Source of the DNA: Thiohalocapsa sp.
Lineage (GTDB): Bacteria > Pseudomonadota > Gammaproteobacteria > Chromatiales > Chromatiaceae
Reading direction: 5' to 3'
Assembly (NCBI RefSeq): GCF_019695415.1
Contig: NZ_JAIFKJ010000409.1
Location: forward strand, 1-14,117
Length of the DNA: 14,117 bases
Shown: positions 1 to 6,020 of the stretch, piece by piece
How positions within the stretch are numbered: the stretch's first letter is position 1
How the letters are laid out: each line of letters begins with the position of its first letter
Translations under genes and position numbers: made by a program
The notes under the pieces: generated by a model
What the model was told of the DNA's origin: nothing
Database searches by the model: none
The model's input: only the letters and a program-made list of their open reading frames with translations

Positions 1-58
1 CCCACCACCATCTACACCACTCTATTCGTCGGCCGCGGCAGGTGTGTATAAGGGACAG
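1..58 (+). other. Nextera i5 sequencing-adapter remnant (artefact)
   Basis: Bases 40-58 match the 19-nt Tn5 mosaic end AGATGTGTATAAGAGACAG with two A-to-G differences. Bases 26-39 (TCGTCGGCCGCGGC) match the Nextera read-1 primer TCGTCGGCAGCGTC with two differences. Bases 18-25 (CACTCTAT) differ by one base from the i5 index CTCTCTAT. Bases 1-17 resemble the 3' part of the P5 oligo ending in ATCTACAC. The order P5, index, primer, mosaic end, insert is exactly that of a library molecule. Translating from base 42 with a GTG start gives MCIRDR, a familiar adapter-derived peptide. True genomic sequence therefore starts near base 59. The substitutions suggest error-rich reads at the contig edge. 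Confidence 0.93.
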
Positions 59-70
59 ACATCGTACCTC

Positions 71-126
71 GCCCTCAGCCCGCAGCCCTCAGCCCTCAGC
101 CCTTGACCCTTGGCCCTTGGCCCAAA
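71..126. repeat. Heptanucleotide tandem repeat (GCCCTCA family), left of tas
   Basis: Eight consecutive 7-base units stay in perfect register: GCCCTCA, GCCCGCA, GCCCTCA, GCCCTCA, GCCCTTG, ACCCTTG, GCCCTTG, GCCCAAA. The array decays towards the tas start codon. The same heptad appears in inverted orientation just after tas (1243-1265). This is a short tandem heptad repeat of the kind scattered in intergenic DNA of several bacteria; it has no CRISPR spacer structure and no coding role. The array may have begun further left but is cut by the adapter. Confidence 0.8.
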
Positions 127-198
127 AGCGCGCAGATTGCGCGGAGCCCCATCCCATAATCGACGCACCGACAGCGCCTTCCGACCAGGAACAAAGCC

Positions 199-1239
199 AT
201 GCAATACCGCCCCCTTGGACGCACCGACCTGAGCGTCAGCACGCTGTGCCTCGGCACCATGACCTTCGGCGAGCAGAACACCGCCACCGACGCCGCAGCG
301 CAGCTGAACCGCGCCGTCGCCGCCGGCGTCAATTTCATCGATACCGCTGAGATGTACCCGGTGCCGCCCACGGCCGAAACAATGGGCCGCACCGAGGCGT
401 ACGTCGGCCGGTGGCTAGCCGAGCGCGGCGGCCGCGACAAGCTCATCATCGCGACGAAGGTCGCCGGCCCCGGCGACTGGCTGCCCTACATCCGCGGCGG
501 CACCAACCGCCTGGACCGGCCCAATATCGAGCAAGCTTTGGAGGACAGCCTGCGCCGACTCGGCACCGACTACATCGACCTCTATCAGCTGCATTGGCCG
601 GACCGGCAAACCAACTTCTTCGGCAAGCTCGGCTACGAGCACCCAGCGCAGGACACGAGCGTGCCGCTGCTCGAGACGCTGCAGGTACTGGGCGACCTGG
701 TGCAGGCCGGCAAAGTGCGCCATGTGGGTATCTCCAACGAGACCCCCTGGGGCACGATGCGCTTTCTGGAGCTGGCCGACCGGTACGGCCTGCCGCGAAT
801 GGTGAGCATCCAGAACCCCTACAGCCTCTTGAACCGGACCTTCGAGATCGGCCTCGCCGAAGTGGCCATCCGTGAGCAGTGCGGGCTGCTTGCTTACTCG
901 CCATTGGCCTTCGGCGCACTCAGCGGCAAATACCTGGACGGGCAGCGCCCGCCGAAGGGACGGCTCACGCTCTTCTCGCGCTTTACGCGCTACTCCAACG
1001 ATCAGGCAGTGGCGGCAACAGCCGAGTACGTCGCTGTCGCCCGCAAGCACGGACTCGATCCAGCGCAGATGGCGCTCGCCTTCGTCACCAGTCGGCCCTT
1101 CGTGACCTCAAACATCATCGGCGCGACGACTCTGGAGCAGCTGGAGCAGAACCTGGCCAGCGCCGACTTGGAGCTGTCGGACGAAGTGCTGGCGGACATT
1201 GAAGCGGTGCACACGCGGCAGCCGAATCCGAGTCCCTGA
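199..1239 (+). CDS. tas: Tas-type aldo/keto reductase (NADPH-dependent)
   Basis: This 346-aa protein is predicted to be a cytoplasmic TIM-barrel oxidoreductase that reduces carbonyl substrates with NADPH. The N-terminus (LGTMTFGEQN, then IDTAEMYPVPP) and the stretches IQNPYSLLNR, LFSRFTRYS and HGLDPAQMALAFV match what I know of E. coli Tas, and the length is the same. The aldo/keto reductase catalytic tetrad is present: Asp48, Tyr53, Lys87 and His132 (in LYQLHWP). The ATG at 199 is preceded by AGGA eight bases upstream and gives the usual family N-terminus. The physiological substrate of Tas is not established; in E. coli it was found as a suppressor of tyrosine auxotrophy under starvation. 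The gene stands alone, convergent with lgt, between inverted heptad repeats. Confidence 0.93.
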   Translation: MQYRPLGRTDLSVSTLCLGTMTFGEQNTATDAAAQLNRAVAAGVNFIDTAEMYPVPPTAETMGRTEAYVGRWLAERGGRDKLIIATKVAGPGDWLPYIRGGTNRLDRPNIEQALEDSLRRLGTDYIDLYQLHWPDRQTNFFGKLGYEHPAQDTSVPLLETLQVLGDLVQAGKVRHVGISNETPWGTMRFLELADRYGLPRMVSIQNPYSLLNRTFEIGLAEVAIREQCGLLAYSPLAFGALSGKYLDGQRPPKGRLTLFSRFTRYSNDQAVAATAEYVAVARKHGLDPAQMALAFVTSRPFVTSNIIGATTLEQLEQNLASADLELSDEVLADIEAVHTRQPNPSP

Positions 1240-1242
1240 GTC

Positions 1243-1265
1243 GAGGGCTGAGGGCTGAGGGAGGG
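1243..1265. repeat. Heptanucleotide repeat, inverted copy right of tas
   Basis: Units GAGGGCT, GAGGGCT and GAGGGAG begin four bases after the tas stop codon. They are the reverse complement of the CCCTCAG/GCCCTCA heptads at 71-126, so tas lies between inverted arrays. A further single CCCTCAG at 1294-1300 could pair with CTGAGGG at 1255-1261 as a 7-bp stem with a 32-base loop in the tas-lgt convergent spacer. No T-tract follows, so a terminator role is possible but unproven. Confidence 0.7.
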
Positions 1266-1315
1266 AATTAGGCCACATACACCAAGAGCTGCGCCCTCAG
1301 GCCATGTAGCGTCTC

Positions 1316-2182
1316 TCAGCCGGAAGCGCCGTCCGCCGGTCTGCTAGCCCCCTGCAGGCCGTAGGCGACCGTCAGCAGGATGACGCCGGCCAGCAGCATG
1401 GGTAGTGTCAGCAGCTGGCCCATGGTGAGCCAGTCGAAGGCGAGATAGCCGATGTGGGCGTCCGGCTGGCGTACGAATTCAACCGCGAACCGGAACAGCC
1501 CGTACAACAACAGGAACAGGCCGGAGACTGCCATGGTTGGCCGAGGGCGGCTGGAGAACCACCAGAGCACGACAAAGAGCACCAGCCCTTCCAACCCCGC
1601 CTCGTAGAGCTGAGAGGGATGCAGCGGCGGGCTGAAGTCCGCCTCGGCAGGCAGGCCAACACAGTACTCTGGGAAACGTGCGCAGGGGAGCTGCATCGCC
1701 CAAGGCACCCAGGTGGCGTGGCCCCAGAGCTCGCCGTTGATGAAGTTGCCGATGCGCCCAGCGAAGAGTCCGAGCGGGACCAGCGGTGCTACGAAGTCAC
1801 CGACCTGAAAAAATCGGAGCCGATACTTGCGCGCAAAGAGCCCGATGGCGATGAGCACGCCGATGAGGCCGCCGTGGAAGGACATACCGCCCTCCCAGAC
1901 CTTCAGAACGTTGAGCGGATTGGCCAGAATCTGGTCATAGCCGTAGAAGAACATGTAGCCCAACCGCCCGCCGGCGATGACGCCGATGACGCTGTAGAAG
2001 ACCACATCGTCCACCATAGCGGCGGTCCAGCCGGCGCCTGGCCCAGGACCAGGCCGCGACGCTCGCCAGCGGCCCAACAGCCACGCCGCGGCGAAGCCGA
2101 TTAGGTACATAAGCCCGTACCAGTGGACCTTAAGGGGACCAAGCTGGAAGGCGACCGGGTCGATATTCGGATAGGTCAGCAT
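1316..2182 (-). CDS. lgt: Prolipoprotein diacylglyceryl transferase
   Basis: Lgt is an inner-membrane enzyme that transfers diacylglycerol from phosphatidylglycerol to the lipobox cysteine of prolipoproteins, the first step of lipoprotein maturation. The 288-aa product starts with MLTYPNIDPVAFQLGP, the typical family N-terminus. It carries the Lgt signature AGRIGNFINGELWG (about residues 141-154, with Arg143, Asn146 and Glu151), His103 in FHGGLIG, HPSQLYEA (188-195) and FVRQPD near residue 238, with about seven hydrophobic membrane segments. The open frame extends 64 codons further upstream to 2374, but that extension is low-complexity and unlike Lgt, so the ATG at 2182 is chosen. No convincing Shine-Dalgarno precedes it. 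The gene is convergent with tas and divergent from tldD. Confidence 0.95.
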   Translation of the reverse strand: MLTYPNIDPVAFQLGPLKVHWYGLMYLIGFAAAWLLGRWRASRPGPGPGAGWTAAMVDDVVFYSVIGVIAGGRLGYMFFYGYDQILANPLNVLKVWEGGMSFHGGLIGVLIAIGLFARKYRLRFFQVGDFVAPLVPLGLFAGRIGNFINGELWGHATWVPWAMQLPCARFPEYCVGLPAEADFSPPLHPSQLYEAGLEGLVLFVVLWWFSSRPRPTMAVSGLFLLLYGLFRFAVEFVRQPDAHIGYLAFDWLTMGQLLTLPMLLAGVILLTVAYGLQGASRPADGASG

Positions 2183-2310
2183 GAGCGCGGATGTTAGCAC
2201 GCGAGCCGGTGGCGGCCGGTGACCTTGCGGCGTAGGCCGGATGTCTGCCTCGTTTCTGAACGGAACCCTCGTCGTCGACACGAGAGTACCCGAAGCGCCG
2301 ATCGACGAGC

Positions 2311-2326
2311 GGCGGCGGATGCCGCC
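2311..2326. other. 6-bp hairpin in the lgt/tldD divergent spacer
   Basis: GGCGGC (2311-2316) and GCCGCC (2321-2326) form a perfect 6-bp stem with a GGAT loop, in the middle of the 277-bp spacer between the divergent lgt and tldD starts (2183-2459). A second, weaker inverted repeat, CTCGT...ACGAG (2268-2284), lies nearby. The spacer must hold promoters for both directions, but I cannot pick out a clear -35/-10 pair. The hairpin could also be a chance consequence of GC-rich DNA. Confidence 0.3.
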
Positions 2327-2459
2327 TTGGGAACCTGCACCGAGGCGCAGAGGTCCCCATACTGACGGAGACAATCGAGCGCCCGCAGCAGCCTTGGCCC
2401 CCTAACCGGCGCCAAGCACCGGCCGCCGACCCCATAAGCCAAGCGTCACCACTGCATAC

Positions 2460-3938
2460 ATGAGCACAGCAACGACATTGCCCCCGGAGCCCCAACCGGA
2501 CACACTGCGCACAATTGCGCGGCGCTTCGCCCACACAGCACCCCCTTGCGATTACTGGAGCCTACGCCTGGTAGACGAGGTGCACGAGGGTCTCGCCGTG
2601 CGCGACGACGTGGCCGAGCCCAGCAGCATCGGCGCGAGCCGCGGCGCCATGGTCACCCTGGTGGCGGACGGCGGCGTCGGCTATGCGGCCACCGCAGACC
2701 TCTCCTCCAGCGGGCTCGCCGCCGCCGCAGAGCGCGCCGCACGCTCCGCCGCGCTGCACGCCCGGCTCGGCCTGTTCGACGCCAGAGTCTTCCCCCGCAC
2801 CAGCCTGCGCGTGGAGTACCAGAGCCACGTGGCGCAGCCATGGGACCAGATGACCCTCGCCGACAAGCTCGGCCTGCTCACCGAGGCCTGTGCGGGCATG
2901 GACCTCGGCGAGCGCGTCGTCGAGCGTGCCGCCTGGCTCGGCCACCACCGCGTGCACCAGCTGCTGGTGAGCAGCGACGGCGCCCATATCACCCAGACCT
3001 TGGAGCATGTGCACTCCGGGCTCGCCGCCACCGCGCACATCGCCGGCCAGACCCAGACCCGCACCGGCGGCGGCCGCGACCACCCCGGCCAGGGCGGACT
3101 GGAGCGCCTCGCGGCCACCACCTTGGTGGACGACGCCGAGCGCGTGGCGGCGGAGGCCGTCGCACTTTGTGAGGCACCCGAGTGCCCGAGCGGCCAAATG
3201 GACCTGCTGCTGCTGCCGAGCCAGATGACGCTGCAGATCCACGAGTCCATCGGCCACCCGCTGGAGCTCGACCGCATCCTGGGTGACGAGCGCAACTACG
3301 CCGGGCTGAGCTTCGTCACGCCGGATATGTTCGGCACCTATCGCTACGGCTCCTCGCTGCTCAACGTCACATTCGACCCGACCCTGCCGGGAGAGGTGGC
3401 AAGCTACGCCGCAGACGACGAAGGCCAGCCGGCGAAGCGCGTGCACCTGATCCGCGACGGCATCCTGGAGCGCCCGCTCGGCGGCGAGCTTTCGCAGCGC
3501 CGGGCGCGGCTCGCGGGCTCTGCCTGTGCCCGTGCCTCCGGCTGGGACCGCCCGCCCATCGACCGCATGGCCAACATCAACCTCGAGCCGAACGAGGAGG
3601 GGCTGGACGACATGATCGGCCGCGTCGAGCGCGGCGTGCTGATGGACACCAACCGCTCCTGGTCCATCGACGACAGCCGCAACAAGTTCCAGTTCGGCTG
3701 CGAGCTGGGCCGGCGCATCGAGGACGGTGAGCTCAAGGGCCTGGTGCGCAATCCTGGCTACCGTGGCGTCTCCGCACATTTCTGGCGCAGTCTCGACGGC
3801 GTCGGCGGCCGTGAGACCCTGGAAGTCCGCGGCGTGCGCAACTGCGGCAAGGGCGAGCCCAACCAGTCCGTGTACGTAGGCCATGCCTCGCCGCCGTGCC
3901 TGTTCCGGAACATCGACGTGTTCGGAGGTGGCCTATGA
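2460..3938 (+). CDS. tldD: TldD-family zinc metalloprotease subunit
   Basis: This 492-aa protein belongs to the TldD/PmbA (peptidase U62) family and is the catalytic partner of the pair. It has the zinc-binding motif HESIGH at residues 261-266 (HExxxH) and the distal candidate ligand Cys462 in RNCGKGEPNQ, in the same order as His262, Glu263, His266 and Cys454 of E. coli TldD. TldD-TldE complexes form a chamber that admits only unfolded peptides. In E. coli they mature microcin B17 and degrade the antitoxin CcdA. The real substrate here is unknown, and no modified-peptide precursor is visible nearby. No Shine-Dalgarno is evident before the ATG at 2460, so the exact start is less certain than the identity. 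The stop overlaps the tldE start, which implies translational coupling. Confidence 0.88.
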   Translation: MSTATTLPPEPQPDTLRTIARRFAHTAPPCDYWSLRLVDEVHEGLAVRDDVAEPSSIGASRGAMVTLVADGGVGYAATADLSSSGLAAAAERAARSAALHARLGLFDARVFPRTSLRVEYQSHVAQPWDQMTLADKLGLLTEACAGMDLGERVVERAAWLGHHRVHQLLVSSDGAHITQTLEHVHSGLAATAHIAGQTQTRTGGGRDHPGQGGLERLAATTLVDDAERVAAEAVALCEAPECPSGQMDLLLLPSQMTLQIHESIGHPLELDRILGDERNYAGLSFVTPDMFGTYRYGSSLLNVTFDPTLPGEVASYAADDEGQPAKRVHLIRDGILERPLGGELSQRRARLAGSACARASGWDRPPIDRMANINLEPNEEGLDDMIGRVERGVLMDTNRSWSIDDSRNKFQFGCELGRRIEDGELKGLVRNPGYRGVSAHFWRSLDGVGGRETLEVRGVRNCGKGEPNQSVYVGHASPPCLFRNIDVFGGGL

Positions 3939-5254
3939 GACCCGAAGCCTTCTTCCAGCTCTTCGAGGCACTTCAGGCGGGGCTCGGCGGAGAGGAGATC
4001 CTGTTCGCGGGCCTCGGGGGCGAGCGCTCCGAGTTCGTGCGCCTCAATCAGAACCGCGTGCGCCAAGCGGGCAGCGTCAACGCCGCAGACCTCGGGCTCA
4101 CGTTGATCCGGCATGGCCACCAAGTGGAGGGCAGCTGTCCGCTCGGCGGCGACAACGAGGTCGACCTCGCCCGGGCGCAGGTGCTCCTCCGCCGACTGCG
4201 CGAGCGCATCGCCCATGTGCCGGAGGACCCCTATCTGCAATACAGCACGGAGCCTGCAAGCTCCGAGCGTTGCATCGACGCCGATTTGCCGAGCAGCGAA
4301 GAGGCCATCGGCACGCTGACGGATCTCGCTGACGGGCTTGATCTGGTGGGCATCTGGGCCGCCGGCGGCGTCATGGAGGGGCTCGCCAGCTCGCTCGGCC
4401 ATCGCCACTGGCACGAGAGCCGGAGCTTCAACCTGGACTGGTCCTGCTACCTAGACCGAGACAAGGCCGTGAAGGCCAGCTACTCCGGGTTCGACTGGCA
4501 GCCGGACGTGCTCGCCCACAAAGTCAACCAGCAGCGCGCGGAGCTCTCAGTGCTGGGTCACCCAGAGCGGCGCATCGAGCCGGGCCGTTATCGTGCTTAC
4601 CTGGCGCCGGCGGCCTTGGCCGAGCTTATGGACCTGCTCGCCTGGGGCGGTTTCGGGCTCCGCGACCACCGCACCCAGCAGACGCCGCTGCTCAGGCTCG
4701 CCACCGGCGAAACCCAGTTGAGCCCGTTGCTGACGGTGATCGAAGAGCACAGGCGCGGCCTTGCGCCCGCCTTCACCGGCGAGGGCTTCGTCAAGCCGGA
4801 TCAGGTCTCGCTCATCGAGGAGGGCTGGTATCAGGACTGTCTGGCGGACGCCCGCAGCGCCAAGGAATATGACACGGTCGTCAATGCCGCCGCCGAGTAC
4901 CCCGAGTCGCTCGCCATCGCCCCGGGCGATCTCGCCACCGCCGACGCCTTACGCCAGCTCGACACCGGCATCCTTATCGGCAACCTCTGGTACTGCAATT
5001 GGTCGGACCGCAATGCCTGCCGAATGACGGGCATGACCCGCTTCGGCACCTTCTGGGTGGAGCACGGCGAGCCCGTTGCACCGCTGGCGGTGATGCGCTT
5101 CGACGATAGCCTGTACCACCTACTTGGCGACCGGCTGGAGGGTCTGACCCGCGAGCGCGAGCTGCTGCTCTCGGCGGAGACCTACGACGGCCGAAGCACG
5201 GACAGCGCTTTGATGCCCGGCGCCCTGGTGAGCGGTGTCGATTTGACGCTGTAG
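3935..5254 (+). CDS. tldE: TldE/PmbA-like subunit of the TldD-TldE protease
   Basis: The 439-aa product is the non-catalytic partner. It shares the U62 fold but has no HExxxH motif. The C-terminal block GNLWYCNWSDRNACRMTG (about 349-366), followed by FWVEHGEPVAPL and RFDDSLYHLLGDR, is typical of the compact TldD-related metallopeptidase subunit that accompanies short TldD proteins. The ATG at 3935 overlaps the tldD stop as ATGA and is preceded by GGAGGTG (3924-3930), the strongest ribosome-binding site in the window. An in-frame upstream start at 3896 would lie inside tldD and is not needed. In E. coli tldD and pmbA are unlinked; here they form a two-gene operon, which supports a fixed heteromeric complex. 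Confidence 0.87.
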   Translation: MRPEAFFQLFEALQAGLGGEEILFAGLGGERSEFVRLNQNRVRQAGSVNAADLGLTLIRHGHQVEGSCPLGGDNEVDLARAQVLLRRLRERIAHVPEDPYLQYSTEPASSERCIDADLPSSEEAIGTLTDLADGLDLVGIWAAGGVMEGLASSLGHRHWHESRSFNLDWSCYLDRDKAVKASYSGFDWQPDVLAHKVNQQRAELSVLGHPERRIEPGRYRAYLAPAALAELMDLLAWGGFGLRDHRTQQTPLLRLATGETQLSPLLTVIEEHRRGLAPAFTGEGFVKPDQVSLIEEGWYQDCLADARSAKEYDTVVNAAAEYPESLAIAPGDLATADALRQLDTGILIGNLWYCNWSDRNACRMTGMTRFGTFWVEHGEPVAPLAVMRFDDSLYHLLGDRLEGLTRERELLLSAETYDGRSTDSALMPGALVSGVDLTL

Positions 5255-5299
5255 ACCCGAACCGCGCCGGCGGCGTGCTGCGGTGCAGGCCGGCGGGTC
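5254..5299. terminator. Weak inverted repeat between convergent tldE and ppa
   Basis: GACCC (5254-5258) and GCCGGC (5266-5271) are complementary to GCCGGC (5289-5294) and GGGTC (5295-5299), giving an 11-bp interrupted stem with a 7-base bulge on one side. It fills the 46-bp space between the tldE stop and the ppa stop, where a bidirectional terminator would be expected. There is no T-tract on either side, so intrinsic termination is doubtful. Confidence 0.3.
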
Positions 5300-5300
5300 G

Positions 5301-5849
5301 TTAGAAATGCGGCTTCTCGGGCGCGTCGTCGTACATTGCGACGCTTGCCATAATCTCTTCGCGGGCCTCTTCGCGTCCGCCCCACCCATCGACGCGCACC
5401 CACTTGCCCTCGTCCAGGTCCTTGTAGTGCTCGAAAAAGTGGGCGATCTGATCCAACAGGTGCGGCGGCATGTCGCGGAAGCTGGTGATATTTCGGTAGC
5501 CCTTAAAGAGCTTGTCGACAGGGAGCGCCAGAATCTTGGCATCATCGCCGGACTCGTCGGTCATCTTCAGCACACCAATGGGCCGGCACTGGATGACTGA
5601 GCCCGGAATCAACGGGTAGGGCGTTACCACCATCACATCCACCGGATCGCCGTCCGCAGACAGGGTGTGGGGCACATAGCCATAGTTGCACGGATAGTGC
5701 ATGGCGGTGGACATGAACCGGTCCACGAACATGGCTCCCGTTTCCTTGTCCATCTCGTACTTGACCGGTTCGGAGTGGGACGGGATCTCGATAATGACAT
5801 TGATCTCGTTTGGAATGCGGTCGCCGCGGGTGACACGCTGGATATCCAT
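5301..5849 (-). CDS. ppa: Soluble inorganic pyrophosphatase, family I
   Basis: This cytoplasmic Mg2+-dependent enzyme hydrolyses PPi to two phosphates. The 182-aa product is close in length to the 175-aa E. coli Ppa and carries the same active-site residues shifted by one: Glu21, Lys30, Arg44, the DGDPVDV signature at 66-72 (Asp66, Asp68, Asp71), Asp98, Asp103 and Lys105. The stretches YPCNYGYVPHTL and VVTPYPL are strongly conserved in the family. GAGGAG (5857-5862 read on the - strand) lies seven bases before the ATG at 5849. It is the last gene of the - strand pyrophosphate block, 171 bp downstream of the 694-aa membrane pyrophosphatase. A soluble PPase beside ion-pumping PPases would dissipate the same substrate, so coordinated or alternate expression is likely (inference). 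Confidence 0.96.
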   Translation of the reverse strand: MDIQRVTRGDRIPNEINVIIEIPSHSEPVKYEMDKETGAMFVDRFMSTAMHYPCNYGYVPHTLSADGDPVDVMVVTPYPLIPGSVIQCRPIGVLKMTDESGDDAKILALPVDKLFKGYRNITSFRDMPPHLLDQIAHFFEHYKDLDEGKWVRVDGWGGREEAREEIMASVAMYDDAPEKPHF

Positions 5850-5882
5850 CGGGAGGCTCCTCAGTAGGTTAATGGCTGTCCG

Positions 5883-5904
5883 AGGTCTGCAGGTGCAGAG
5901 ACCT
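5883..5904. other. Inverted repeat in the ppa leader
   Basis: AGGTCTGCA and TGCAGAGACCT (5883-5904) are inverted copies: six outer base pairs (AGGTCT/AGACCT), a 2-base bulge, then GCA/TGC around a GG loop. It is centred about 45 bp upstream of the ppa start codon in the 171-bp hppA-ppa spacer. It could be an operator dyad or an mRNA hairpin in the 5' leader. No T-tract follows in the ppa direction, so it is not an obvious terminator for the upstream hppA gene. Confidence 0.35.
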
Positions 5905-6020
5905 GAAGACGGAACAGAGGGGCCGCGCAGTTTAACGCAGGTGCAGCAAAGCTGCCGATGCGGCGATCAGGGCGAGCCGGCTGCCGCCAGAGCACCTCGG
6001 CCGATTAAAACGGCTCGGCT

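Noticed and set aside
71..126. CRISPR-like array
   Set aside because: The units are 7 bases with no spacers; it is a simple heptad tandem repeat.
42..350. Possible small protein starting MCIRDR
   Set aside because: It starts inside the sequencing adapter and overlaps tas in another frame.
2183..2374. 64-codon N-terminal extension of lgt
   Set aside because: The extension is Arg/Pro/Ser-rich with no similarity to Lgt. The internal ATG at 2182 gives the exact family N-terminus.
2562..3884. Long open frame on the - strand opposite tldD (440 codons)
   Set aside because: It is an antisense shadow produced by GC-rich codon use. It has no recognisable family and low-complexity Ala/Gly/Val composition, while the + strand frame encodes TldD with an intact zinc motif.
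5996..6020. Intrinsic terminator after the 694-aa hppA (GCCGA...TCGGC)
   Set aside because: The stem is only five base pairs with a 10-base loop and no T-tract follows.
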